The translations under genes were made by a program, and so were the position numbers. From Hydractinia symbiolongicarpus (taxonomy: Eukaryota > Cnidaria > Hydrozoa > Anthoathecata > Hydractiniidae), in the NCBI RefSeq assembly GCF_029227915.1, contig NC_079882.1, positions 8,990,001-9,054,000 of the forward strand: a stretch of DNA of 64,000 nt. Reading direction: 5' to 3'. Within the stretch, counting starts at the first letter, position 1, and each line of letters begins with the position of its first letter. Below are positions 41,399 through 54,311 of this stretch, piece by piece. The notes beneath the pieces were generated by a model. The model worked only from the letters and a program-made list of their open reading frames with translations, ran no database searches and was not told where the DNA came from.

Positions 41399-41688
41399 TT
41401 TTTCATGTTGTTGACTCAGTTGCCCGTAAAAATTGAACTTGACCTTACCATGGTCACGCTTACCTTTAAATATTTTTTAACCGTTTTAACTTGTTTTGTT
41501 ATGGTAAGTAAAAGCAGTTTCCCCTACAAATAACGGTTTCTGAATAGGCGAAGCAAATGTCAGTACAAATTTTGGCAGAGAGATCAACCAGAAATCAAAG
41601 ACAAGATTATCAAAACATATAGGCAGAATCGGTCAGCTCTGTGTCGTAGCAAGACTTTCAAATTTAACACATATTTCCCCATGACTTA
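41399..41688. promoter_or_regulatory. shared promoter region between MTFR and ARMC1
   Basis: Only 290 bp separate the two divergent start codons, so both 5' untranslated regions and promoters must lie here, unless distant 5' exons exist. No clear TATA box at a typical distance. An inverted TGACC..GGTCA pair (41440-41444, 41452-41456) with 7-bp spacing stands out and could bind a nuclear-receptor-type factor; this is speculative. Confidence 0.65.
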
Positions 41689-44600
41689 ATGGATGCTTTA
41701 GCTGTTGTAAAACATTTAAATTCTCTGGCTCAAAAAGTAGAAAATAGAGAGACAATAGTCAAGGTCAGTAGCCATAATGTTATATTTTTAAAATGATAAA
41801 CTGAATTGGTATGTAAAGTTGTTATCTACACAGATTATTAGATCTATCATTCTACAGTGTACAGGTTTGTCATAAAAATAGCTGAAGCAGATCCTCGCTA
41901 GGCCACCGTCGAAAATATGTTTGGTTAGCGTTATTTCTAATTACAAAAGTGAGTCGGCGGTCTGTCGGTCGGATAAAATTTTTCCCGAAAAATACTATAT
42001 TTTGCCGCCATATTTTGTTATTCTTTTTAAATGTGCGCCAGCTGTATTTTTAGCCTCGGTTCCAAGTTCGATTTTTGTCAGTCAGCGGCGTTTCCCTGGT
42101 TTTCGCTTGTATTGCCATATAAATACGAAGCAGGAAAATATAGCACTGAGTAGCGCTGTGCAGTCTCTTATCGTAATAACATTTTAGACGTAACGACCGT
42201 AATTTGGAGGACCGCTGAAAAGGTAAATGGTGGATTTTGTTGAGTGTCGAAGATTGTTTGTGGATTTTTTGGTTTATTTTTTACAAATTTACTGACTCCC
42301 TGCCTCGACTTTCGCCTTTCAAAGTGAGTCGGTCAGTGACGTTAACCAATTATATTTTTCAGGGTGGCCCTATATATATAATTTAAACTCTCTAAAATTT
42401 AAGGTTGCAGTAACCCTTTTTTAGCTGTCCAAGCTCAATTATTTACTCAGTGTTTTATTTATACCATTTTTTTACTATTTCCTAAAAATATAGGCCTTAA
42501 TACATAATAAAATGATTTTTGGGTCAGCAAAAATTTCTACTTAAAAATGTATATATCATAAACAGGGAAAAAATCAGCTTCTGCGAACTCCAACTTTTTA
42601 CAATCTTGTTATTTTTCACCAGCTTTTTTTAAATAAACCATGGGTTAGCCCTTTTAAAACAGCGTGCAGAGATTTTTGGTTCATTCTTATTTTTTTTAAA
42701 AAACAGCTTTTTGTTTTTTCAAAAGATTCTTTGTTAGCATCCCCTGCTGCATTGAACACTGTTAAAAGAAAAATATTCCAAATAAAAATATTTCTGCACA
42801 CCATATCATGGCTGCATGGTTTACCAAGCATGTCTGAAAATTGTAAGCAAAAACGAAAATGCTATTGAAAGTTAAAGCTCATGCAGTGTAGCAAAATGAA
42901 GATCGTCTTAAATTTCTACATATGCACCATCTTTGTTGTTATTAACATTTCTCTTTAATAATTACGTCATATCTTTCTGCACAATTTTGCAAAGGCGTAG
43001 ACTTAAACTACATTCAGAACCAATTAATTGTATATAGATTGTAATTTAGAGGGGAATTGTTGAGGCTGAATATTTTTGGTGAAAGATAGTAGTATGTTAG
43101 CTATAAAATCGTGACAAGTATGTTATAACAGAAAATAAAAAGCCCTTGCAGGCTTAAAGATTTCGGATTCGTAGCTTGCGTTCCATCGAACCTTCTGTAC
43201 ATTTTTTATGTTAAAGTCAAAAATGTTCTTGAATATGGCCAATAAGTGTGTGAGGTCTTAGCCTGTCCTAAATTACATCTTCACTATATATTCATACATA
43301 TTTCTATGAAATGAGAACTTCAGAACATTATATGCTGAGTGTACAAAATATATTTAATAAACCTTTTTTTTCAATTATCATATAGAGGGAAAATATTAAG
43401 AGGGTGAAATTTGCCATCGGGATGACAATGTAGGCTTTAGCTCATACATTTGAAACAAGCAAAACATTTAGTAGTTGATTGTTAATTTATTTAGTATCGA
43501 TTAAGCATTTACTGAGAGTATATAGTGGCTGTTCATTTTTAGTTCATTTTTTCCAAGTTACGTCGACGATACGACAGCGTACAACCATGTAAATCAGTGT
43601 TCGCAACATTGATCTAAAAACGCACTTCTTTCCTGCAACATGACGGAACAAATTCCAACATACGAGATCGACAGTTGTCAACACCATTTTGTGTTCATAC
43701 TGGTGTATGAAACTAAAGCTTGTCCAAATTTAACAGTGAAACATTGACTGCTTGTTCAGTTTTAATGAAGCTATTTCCATCGCTATTGCATTGCCATGGT
43801 ATTGGAATATGCATGTGGAACTATTGGATGAATTCAACAATGGTATTAAATTATGATTGAAGAACAAGGACTTATGTTGTACCTTATTCCAAATAGCACT
43901 TCATATTTGATAAAAAGCACACAAGATGTAATTTGAAGATTAACTTCACATTGCTGTATTCGACATGTACGCCATATCTCAAAAAGCGCTTTAAAAAACT
44001 TTTGGATATGGGTATTAATTAATGTTCCACCTTACAGCAAACGGAATACGGAAGATATTTCTTCATTGTTAAGGGTTCCATGGAACTGTCATAATAACTT
44101 CAAAATTCCAGTAAAGTTCTTCTTATCTAACATGCAAGTGGTTGCATACTTTTCCATTTTCAGTATCATATCAGCTTCACTATTGAAGTCCTTAATTTTG
44201 CCACTTTCAAAGTACATCCACATATTGTACAACATTTTTACAACGTCAAATGATGCTCAACAAAAAGTTGCATGGTGGATTGCTAGAGAAAGATGGAAAA
44301 TAAATATATAACCTGAAAAACATCTTCCTCTAAAAAGCTACTTGTTAGCTCGGCTTAGCTTGTGAGTGGTGAGTGGAAATAAAGAAGCTAGCTGAATATC
44401 ACTCATGTGACGATTTTACTCAGAAAAGCTTATCAGATCAGAACATCACCTGACAGAAATGCCCGTATTTTTCTCGCTAAAAACGCCATCATGAAAACAA
44501 ACTTTATGTTTACGTTGGTATATTCTGCTTTTATGACAAGGGGGTAACACATAAGGAGAGTAAAGGAAGTAGAAATACAAACTACTAGCGTCCTGTGTGA

Positions 44601-47600
44601 ATGAAATAGCCTTTTTACCGTAAATGTAACGTTATTTAATACTTTCATTACTATAATTTTGTGTGAACTATAATCGTTCAACAATTGAGATATATTTTGG
44701 GTACAACCCCAGGGATTATTCTTCCACGCAAAGCAAGCTGGCCTGAACCTGACAGGTGGTCCTTTCCGTCACAACAAATACTCGAACCTGATTGGTTGCA
44801 TTATACGTCATTACAAGACGTTGCCCCAACAACGAAAACGGCATCGATGGCACTTTGATCAAATTTCCGGACGAAGAAAAAAAAGAAAAAGGAGGAAAAT
44901 CGGCCGGTTTCAATAAGAATTCGGATAAAATCCGAAATCTTAAAAATGGTGATATATAAAAATAACCTTTCGTAACTAATTATGTAAAAAAAATCAGAGT
45001 AACCCTTTTTTAAAAGGGTTACTCTGAATAATAAATGTCACCAGCTAATAAGGTAATAAATGTTTAAAAAAATGTTGTTTCGGTTTGATTTCTGCGGGCG
45101 AAATGTTAAGGGTTTTCTTAAAATGCCAGAAGTCGTCCAACAGCCCTCATGCTTTTTGCCGCGTTTTGGCCAGTCGGCACCCTCGTTAACGCTTCTGTCG
45201 CTAGGAAAGGCATATTTAGACCACACAATTCTTGTTTTTATAACAAAGTAATGTGGCATAAACTCTGTGTTTTTCTTGCAGGATTCTGAGATAAAGCATT
45301 CCTCACTACAACCTAAAAATATATTTTATTTATATAATATTTAAAAGCAAGGGATGCAGGTTTTTGCAAAATTTGTTTTCAAATGACCATAATGATGCCA
45401 CAAGTTACAGGGCGAAGGAAAACACACAAAAAATCAACTAAAGTAGTTTTGATGGCCCAAAAGCAGTGATTGGACAAACTACTATCTTAGGAATAACGAA
45501 TAAACTTTGTTTGAAAAAAAAGATCTTGGTACAATGATGCTTAAATAATAAGAAAAAGTGAAAATGTGCAAATTTTGCCTCACATTCCTGCATTGTGTCC
45601 TAACTGTAACAAGGAAAGGTACACTGATATAAGGAGTCCACCAGGTACCATAACAGATAAAACAAAGAAATATGTATGCTATATATACTACGGAATTTGA
45701 AAAATTAGCTCTCAATTTCGACTATTTTTAGAGCGTTAAATTTTTTTAGTGTATTACTTATGATCATTTCTAGACACCGTTCTAAATTATACTTTCAGAA
45801 TATATATAATTCACAATATATATAGTTTTATAGGATTTCAACTTAAAATTTTTAAAAATGTTTTTAATTTTCAAACCCCTCTAAGAGACCTGAAGACAAT
45901 ATATACATGTAAAACTTCCTGTTGCTCACCTTTGATAATAACTCTTATGCTTACAAGAGTTATTGTCAAAGGCGATTTTTTCTCTTTGATAGTTCTAATA
46001 ATTTTTTTATGCAAATTATTTAGGACCAAGGATGTTTGCCAGGTTTGGTACTGTTCCTGGACAACACAGATAGTGAAGTTGTACTCCTGGTTCTAAAGGT
46101 AAAAAAGCTGCAAAATATTTTACCAAATATTGCTAAGTTGCTATTAGCATCAAATACTTATTTGAATCATTGTAGTCAGGTCAAGCACAATATGTCATGC
46201 CAAAAGTTATTGTTTAGACACTGCAGCTACTAGCAGAACATGCTCCCAATAGAAAAGTGATGCTGAATGAAGTGGGAATGATAGAATCTTTAAAAAGTTT
46301 AATGCAAGGGAACAGGTATGCTTCATCCAATTATTTGTTTGTTTTAGGATGTGGTGCAGAATGATGCGAGAAAAACAAGGCGTTTACGACATTTGAAGGA
46401 GTTTGTTTTATTTTTTTGAAAAATATTGTTGTTTTGTTATTGTTTGTTTGAACAACCTTGTAATGTAGTGCCCGGAAGGTTCTTCTAATAAGAGTGTGCC
46501 TACTATTTTTACGCTATGACATGTCGCTCTTTCTGTTTTATTTAGATTCATAGATATCCCAGATATAAAAAGACGAGCAACCTCTCTACACAACCAACTT
46601 CATCTTCCCACTGTTCGTAAATCAAAACAAGCCCGTGTACATACCGTCGCTCCCACGTCTCAAAAATTCTTTGTTGGCTCTTCAAATAAAAAAGCTAAAC
46701 TTATTGTGTTGCAAATCACTGGCCTTCATGATGAATCAACAAAAAAAATGTGTGAAGAAGCATTATTACAGGTATACTGAACTCTAGATGGAAAATGAGA
46801 TACATGCTTTTATATGTCACCTTTGCTCAACTTTGTTCTGTTGTTTAGGTTCGTGGTGTGGTCAGTTTTACATTTAATATGACAAAACACAGGTGTATGG
46901 TACGCGTGGTACAAACAGTGAGTGGAGAAATGTTGTGTAAAGCAGTTGAAAAAACTAAAATATTAACAGCAGAACAAGTAATCCGAAACCAATCCGGTGA
47001 AGAGGTAACTTGAATTCATAAAAGTTTTGCTCGCATGTAACTGTCCGTGTATGGAAGCATGCTATCGCAAAACGAAATATAAAGTACAGACGTGAGACGC
47101 CCAACATCCTGCGCAAATTCCCTACAATTGGTAACCTTCGTAGGTGGGCATGGGTAGCATTTAAGCCCCTCCCAACTAAAAATTTGAAAAAATACCAACC
47201 CCAACCCCTACAGTTGCTTACCAAGAATACAGCTCCATTTGTTATAAGAATGAAGAAACTTTTACAATCATAACCACTTCAGCCTGAATACATGCCAACT
47301 TCCATTGTCCACTGTAGAAACAAAACGATTTTTTTCAGATAAAGTAAGTGTTTGGTGTTCCATAAACAAAATATTACCACTGTACTATTCTATAGGTTGT
47401 TCTATCGTTTGGACGCCATCCGAGTATTCCAGGCGAAGAAAAACGACAAACCGAAACAGATTACCCTGACTATTTGCCAGAAGAAGACCCAGTCGAAACG
47501 TCTAAAACAGTGAGTGGTGTCTAATTTTTATGTTTCGCAGTAACTAAAAATCCTTTTGGCTGACATTTATTATCTGTCTTTGTTTAGGCTATTTCTAAGC

Positions 47601-47677
47601 ATGGTGAAAAAGATAATGGTGGAGGCGGTTGGTTTAGCGGAGTTTCTAGCTTTATCAGTAGCTCGTTATATTGGTAA
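41689..47677 (+). CDS. ARMC1: armadillo repeat-containing protein 1
   Basis: Seven exons, 41689-41763, 46024-46098, 46218-46315, 46546-46771, 46849-47004, 47396-47509 and 47588-47677, join in phase to 277 residues (human 282). The match runs end to end: MDALAVVKHLNSLA, DQGCLPGLVLFLDN, LLAEHAPNRKVM (armadillo-like helices, about 5-95), then KLIVLQITGLHDES to FTFNMTKHRCMVRVV (about 140-185), a fold I recall as heavy-metal-associated-like but without a CxxC metal site, then DYPDYLPEEDP and a C-terminal GGGWFSGVSSFISSSLYW. Human ARMC1 is at the outer mitochondrial membrane and in cytosol and is tied to mitochondrial distribution and bridging complexes. The first intron is 4.26 kb; the first exon was found by its likeness to the human N-terminus and has a GTCAGT donor. 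Confidence 0.95.
44995..45027. repeat. perfect hairpin in ARMC1 intron 1
   Basis: CAGAGTAACCCTTTT is followed by its exact reverse complement with almost no loop (33 bp in all). The pattern fits two abutting inverted ends, or a small transposon remnant. Confidence 0.75.
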
Positions 47678-49256
47678 ACATCTTTCTAAACTCATGACAA
47701 GCTTGCAGTATGACTTTGAAGTCGTACAATTATTTGAAAGATCTTTAGTTTTATTTTTCAAATATATAAATATATTTTTAAATTACGAGACTGATCTTCT
47801 GAAGTGATAAAATGCTCGGTTGATCTTCTCTCTCACATAAAAAAAAATGTTACAATATCTTTGTTTGCTTGTATTGTAAATACGTAAAAACGATTTTGTT
47901 TTTTAATTCGACAGCAAATGTTGTATATTTAAATAAAAAACTGTCTTCTTTTTTTGTTGTCATTACTCAGTGGACAGTTTTCTCAGAAACAGTTGATGGA
48001 CGGTCAAACTCTCATAAAAAACATCTATGTAGCCGACACCACAAACTGGCACGTCTATCCCGCATTTCAAAGTCCCAACCTGCATTACTCACTAGATTAG
48101 ACTATAAGCAGCCATCAATGACGGGGCATATCAAAAAAATTTGTAAAAGATCACTCCATATTTTCACGAAGATGTCTCGATGTCAGCAAATAAACAAGAT
48201 GCCCTTGGCGGGAGGTTGCTATATAGCGTGGATCTCTACAGCGGACATTGATTCAGGTTCCAATTGTGACTGCTATCGGAAGTTTTGGTGTATTGCTACT
48301 ATTATTTTTTAGAATGATAAAAATGTATGGTATGAAGTTTTGATATTGTCCCATTCCTAAGGTGTGTAAGCGCTGCAGACAACTGTCTTTCGACATTTTT
48401 GAATTGAAGCGGGTGAATTTTCATTCCAAGGTCTAACTTTTGTTCCAGACCTCCTTTAAACACAACGCCTTAGTTATGAATTTTTTGCCATAAAAATTAG
48501 ATAACTTGTGTACATGCATATTTGCGTTTTTGAAATTTGGTGTTGTCCCTTCCCTAAAATTAGGTTTCCAAAGTAAAAAGTTTATGGCAGTAAACAGTTG
48601 TTACCTGGAAGTCTCGCATAGCATTACACAAAGAAATTAGTCTCGAGATTAAAGACAAAAATGACTTTGATACCTCGCAGGCAAAGCTAAGATATTTGAC
48701 AATTTTCAATATCCAATAAAATTTCCTTTTTAAATATTTTTTTTGGCGCACTGCTTTTTCAGATGTTAATTCTTTATTAATGAGGCTTTCAAGTGTCTAG
48801 TAAATTAGCTTTTTCATTGTCATCCACTGATGGCACATTTTCCAAAAAAATTTATAGCAATATCATTTCTTTTAATCTTGTTCCCAGGTCTTTTTTTTAT
48901 TTATAACGGACAGCGGAAAAGAAGTTATGAGGACGCGATTGCATTTCTTTTAACTTTTCTCTCTCTCTTAGTGCCTTAGATAATTTCGTTTTTGCTGACT
49001 TTTCCTCCTGCTTATTTTTTTTCATTGGCATCTTCTACTTCTGCTACCGCATTAGCCAGTTTCTCTTCCTCTGCTTCATATCATTGTCTATACTTAAATC
49101 CGTTTGATGAGCTGTAAATATATTTCGTATTCCCTTTGATGTTTTTTTTTCATGCAACAACTACATTTTTTTTGGCTTCCTGCATCGACACTGTAGTTTT
49201 ACAACTGTTTTCGTGTTAGGATGGACAAATCAATCATATTGTCCTCACATCCTCAT
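47678..49256. other. ARMC1 3' flank, no gene seen
   Basis: Contains the ARMC1 3' untranslated region and AT-rich spacer. A 147-codon plus frame at 47869-48312 begins in this flank and has no recognisable domain; I do not call it. Confidence 0.4.
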
Positions 49257-49371
49257 CCTCGTCCCCAGGATTTGTTACCTTATGTCAAAGCCGCTGCGCT
49301 TACTTTACGGCTAAAAAGTTTCTTTGCCGTCAGCGTCGATGTCAAAAAGGCTAGAACCCCTGGGGACGAGG
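49257..49371. mobile_element. 115-bp fold-back of the CCTCGTCCCCAGG family
   Basis: CCTCGTCCCCAGG at 49257-49269 and its exact inverse ending at 49371. The interior is GC-richer than its surroundings. Confidence 0.75.
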
Positions 49372-49449
49372 TTACAGATGTTCTTAACTTCGACATTGCT
49401 AAGCGAAAGAAATCGACTTTTTTACTTTTTACCGTGCAAGGAGGTTAGA

Positions 49450-51148
49450 CAACCTCGTCCCCAGGCCTATTTTTCTCTTTTTGACGATCTCGGACGGCGA
49501 GAAGAAATGACCCTGGGCCACACTGGTCAGTTCTGAGATCTGATTGGTTTCTCAAGTTTCCGTTAATTATGAAGGTAAATTAATTTATGCGTAAAAAATT
49601 GAATAATAACAGAAAAACAATAATGGCGGCTAAGTTTATGTGCGAACGGGACACTGGAATGTTTATGATCTGCTGGACTGAATTTATTTTTGTGAAAAAT
49701 AAAATATTTGGCATTGTTAGTATAGCTTAACGTGCAAACAAAATTAAATAGCTTTTAGTTGTGTTCAGAGGCTGTTAAAGTAAGCTTCTGTTTTTTTTGA
49801 AGTGCAGTTGAGGAGGTAGCTACTAGACTAGCTAGAAAGCTAGCTATGCTAGCTTTTGTGCACAGGGTGTAGTAAAAAACACAATGAAGGTTTCTTTGAA
49901 GCCATTTTTAGCAGCTATCTAGCTAGCTCAAATACAACACAAGGTATATACAGGTATACACAAGTAATCCTATTTCTCCTGAACAGACCTTCTTTTACAC
50001 TCTAGCTGATATTCTTTCGAGGCAGAACACATAAACAAAAAAAAATCATATGCTGTTGATTTGGTTGAAAAAGATTACTAAATAGTTATACGCTTAATTA
50101 AATCGATTTTTCAGATTAAATAACAATTTTCTCTGACTGCATGAAATGCAACATCCTATGGTTTGACCATAGTGGCCATTTAGTTGTAAATGAGTTTCCA
50201 GGAACGCGTTTCGTGAAAACCGAAAGTGTAATATGATAAAAAAGAAGGATGAAAAAAGAAGATATTGAGTTAAAACTTGTTAGTAGATGCTTTTAGGCTG
50301 GTCTGATGGGATTAGCATAAAAAATGATCCTGTAATAGCTATACTTTTTGAATTTAGGCATTAAAAGCAGGGCGATAATATTTTTTTTAAAGACAATTAT
50401 AAATTTTGACCTAACAATTGTAAAATTTTTTAGACAATACAATTTATTTAGGTGTATATGCACGTTACGACAATGGCTTTAAATGCGCTAGGACCCCCTT
50501 CACAGGACCCTTGTTGATAGCAGTACCAACAGGAACTGAAGAGGCTATTCTGGGTAAATAATTTCAATAATAAAATAATAATAAGCATCTTCAGTAATTC
50601 TAATCACAAAACCCTCTGAAAATTCTGTGGCTTGGAAGCTAGCTATAGCTAGCTAAAAGTACTTTCACTCTTAACTATAATATGAAATAAAGATACCTAA
50701 AAATCATAATTAAAAAAGTGTATAGCTAGCTTGGTTTGCACAACCTTTGTAGCTACAAAAGTACGTCTTGGACCTTTGCTAGCTAGCTAGCATAGATGGC
50801 TGAAAACTTTAAAATATATATATATTTAAAATTGTTTGTAGCCAAAAAAAGCGAAGGCAACACTGCAATCATGTTTTCTTGAAGCAAAAACTCAAAACAC
50901 TTTAGCTAACTTGTTTCTGATTAAAATTAAAACTCTATCCATGATTTCGATCCAAGATTGTTTTGCATAAATTATTGCAATACGGTGTTCTCGTCGGTCC
51001 GCATGCAATTCTTAACAAAATGACCAAATTTTGCATAAATTAAAAATCAGCACGAATCGTGCTGATTTTAACCAGCCTGGCCCAGGGTCATTTCTTCGCG
51101 CCGTCTCGGATATCAAATAACCGAAAAATTGCCCTGGGAACGAGGTTG
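49450..51148. mobile_element. 1.7 kb element with about 80-bp inverted ends and 10-bp target duplication
   Basis: The ends read CAACCTCGTCCCCAGG and, inverted, CAACCTCGTTCCCAGG. Similarity then continues for about 80 bp, including GAAGAAATGACCCTGGGCCA on both sides. GGAGGTTAGA lies directly outside each end (49440-49449, 51149-51158), a 10-bp target duplication. Long inverted ends with a 9-10 bp duplication resemble Mutator-type elements. The interior has no transposase but many TAGCTAGC words. Confidence 0.85.
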
Positions 51149-51158
51149 GGAGGTTAGA

Positions 51159-53001
51159 GTTGCGAGGTTATAATCTATTATGAGGGCTATGCAGGTGTTT
51201 TTTAGGTCCGTAAGTTCCCCCATCCCCCTCCCCACCTCTCTTCTCATGCTAGTAAAACAATTGCATGCCTAAGAGAATAATATCTTATAAATGTGAGATA
51301 TTCAACAATTCAAAGCAAAAATGAATGTCCAGTGTTTTCAAGGTCTTCCTTAAATAAGGTGAATAAGATTTCACTCAAAATTTCTGAAAGAATTTCCCAT
51401 TGCTGTTTGTATCGTCGTGGTCTATATATATTGCTTCATCTCTTTCCTGGGATGCACGTTAGGTCGGCTGACACTAGTGATAGAATATGCTTGGGAATAG
51501 TCGATTTCATCGATTTCAGCCACATACCAGAAGTTGTTCTAAGAATACTCTAATTTTAGATCGTGTATCGGGATAATACACATTTGTTAGTTGCAAGTAG
51601 TAAGGCATTTCTATTGGCTTTGCCTAAAGCCTTGTTGATCAATTTTTTACCTTCGATTTTTCCAGTCATGTGCTTCTAGTGTCCGCGCACTCTCCATCCT
51701 CTTGCGCAGGGTCGTTATAATAAGGTGCCGCCTTCAGCTACATTAATCAAAAGAACAAAAGCACAGGGAACGGGGGTTTGCTGTGCACGGGATCTGTGCC
51801 TTAGCATTTGAACATTTCACTGCTTTCTGATCTTAGTTGCGTCTTGTCACTGGACTCTAAGGTTAAGTTTCAGACAGAAAAAAATTCCGGACAAAAAAAT
51901 CCGAAAGTTTTTCCGTCCAAAATATTTCGTTCCTATCCAACATATTCACTCTCAAGTATGGAATATATATATATATATTTTTTTAACATTTTAATTTTAA
52001 ATGCTGCATAAAATAAATTAAACAAATTTATAATGTGACTGAGAGAATGTTTCTCCATATAAGCAGGAAAAATTTTCATCTCTGGATCGTAAAAAGCCCC
52101 GAAACAACACGAGGCTGGAAATGTTTTACTGAATTTTTACCGGCGGCCTGATAAAAGAAACAGGTCAAAAATTTAGTTGTTTGGTTGGTGTCTATTATCT
52201 ACTAAGAAAAAATTTATCAGAGAATCATTGCGTAAGAATTATGAAATATGTATAATTTTACAAAAACGAAAATTAACAAGGGAACATGATGTAATTAAAA
52301 AGAGTGGTACAGAACTTGCATAGCAACCTAACTTAAATAAAATCAAACAGGGCAACCACACAATATAAGTCACGGTTTTGGACTACAAAAGAGCAACCAC
52401 AGCATAGCACATCGGAAGGGAAGAAGAAAGGACTCTGTTTTTTGTGTTATCGTAAACAGCAATGGAAGAAATTAATTAAATGGCTTTCTTCATTATTTTC
52501 TGTTCTTTTTTGCATGTGCGTAAATAAAATTTTGAAACAAGTTATATCTGAAAAGCTACCTGCCTGTCCAGCTATTTTTTGGTAGCTCTTAAAACTACCT
52601 ACGTCTACGACCAATTAAATTTTACTAGTTTTAAGTGTGCTTCATATAGTGTGGCATTGTTCTATAAAGAGACAGGGTTTAAAACCCTAATGTAATTCTG
52701 TAAGACTCAGACTCTTCTGATCTGAGACTATAGCGGGTGTGTGTAGTGTGAGGAGCAGAGAAGAGGGGGGATTGAAGATCTGGCACAAATTTGTTAGACC
52801 TTATTAAGGAATTATATAACTTAAAGTAAAAATATTCGCAGCAGATGTAAAAGTGTTTGCAGAAGATGTGTGGTTAATGGAAATGAACTTTCCATCTGGT
52901 TGAATATCCTTTGTCGATTAAAAAACATGCTGAATTTGTGTTAACATATAATTTGCATATTTTTTTAGTTAAAATTTTTGAAAGTGTTGATAGCTATACA
53001 A
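51159..53001. other. spacer upstream of the STMND1-like gene
   Basis: No gene recognised. A likely 3' splice site (T-run then TTAG near 52968) lies just before the STMND1-like coding exon, so an untranslated first exon may be present in this stretch. Confidence 0.4.
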
Positions 53002-54311
53002 ATGGGGTGCGGATCAAGTCGTTCAGCTGTTGCTGTTGTTGAAACCCAAGAAGGGACAACAACAAAATCAAATTTGATAAAAAAATCCTCCTCCAGCTTG
53101 GATCATTTTACTGCCCAAACTTGCAAAGTTGACGCTAATAGCAATAATGTTATTGTTAAGAAATCTAGCATCAGTAGTTTAGGTTCAAGAAATCTGCGGG
53201 GAAGTAATAAATCTTTAAAGAATGAAAGTAATGAACGAGAAAAATCAGCTGCATCAATTAAAAGTAAAGACAGTGGAGTGTTTGATGATCGGCAGAGTGC
53301 GGCAGGAAGTCAGTTGTCAAATAACTCAGGTTATTAGTTTTTCAAAGTTTTAACTAAAAGCACGATGAATATTTTATTTATCTAGTTTAGTTCATCATAT
53401 TTCAACATACTCCGTATATTGTTGTGTTTAGAATCAGTAACATCAAACCCACAGAGTGCCACTAGATCATCTGCTAGAAAAAAGTTATTAAGAATTGATG
53501 ATATTGTCACAGATAATAAGGAAGAGGAGAATAATATAAACATAATATCAAGGCCAGTCACTCGTTTTGGTAACCTTGCATTTGATTTGGTGTTGGATAC
53601 ACCAGAAACTGGCAACTTAAAAAAAAGACCAGCAAAACTTGCACAACTGGAAAACAAAAAAAAGCGAAAATCTAAAAAAACTAAAGAAGAGATAGAAAAA
53701 AAGATGCGAGAAGTTGAAGAACGTCGCAAGGTAATAATTCAAACTTTGGGGTGATTAATCATAGTTAAAAAATTTGCAACATTCCATCATGGGTTTAAGA
53801 ATTGGTTTAAATGTTGTAAAAGCATAATCTTTGAATGCTCCTTTTTACTGGGTCGATCAGTTTACTTAAGAACACTCACAAATCGAACCATGTACGCTTA
53901 ACGTCAATTCAGCATTTAGATTTTACGTCAAATTCCAAAAATGTAATATTTGACTATTTTCAATCCCTGAATCACCAGTCCTGGGCACACATTTCTGTGA
54001 AGCATGTATACAACAAACCAGTTGAAAATGTTTTATTTCACAATTTGAAATGTTTATATAAAAGGATTTTAACCTCCTTCCTTGGCATGCAATGGGTGTT
54101 TTGTGTATGTTTTTTACTCCTTAATAAAAAGTAATATTATTTTTCTGGTTCATAAAAATATATATCTAACAAATTTTTTAATAGCCATTGTTAATTATTT
54201 CAGATTCAAGAGGCTGAAAAACAAATAAAAGCAAAACAATTTCAGCATCTTGGAATTCATACGACAGTACAACCATTTAGTCCAGTGACGGACGATGAGG
54301 AAGAAACGTAA
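53002..54311 (+). CDS. STMND1: stathmin domain-containing protein 1-like
   Basis: Three exons, 53002-53329, 53432-53730 and 54204-54311, close in phase to 244 residues (human STMND1 about 276). The N-terminus MGCGSS has Gly2, Cys3 and a following Ser, the pattern for N-myristoylation plus palmitoylation, as in human (MGCGPS). Residues 10-150 are Ser/Lys-rich and probably disordered. Residues about 155-230 carry the stathmin-like part: FGNLAFDLVLDTP, KRPAKLAQLENKK, then a helix KTKEEIEKKMREVEERRK ending the second exon and continuing as IQEAEKQIKAKQ. Stathmins bind tubulin; membrane anchoring would place this one at the cell or ciliary membrane, by inference. The start was taken at MGCG because of the lipid signal; an in-frame ATG lies at 52978. 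The C-terminal tail is acidic (TDDEEET). Confidence 0.82.

Noticed and set aside
47869-48312. 147-codon plus-strand frame after ARMC1
   Set aside because: It sits in the ARMC1 3' flank, has mixed composition and no recognisable domain.
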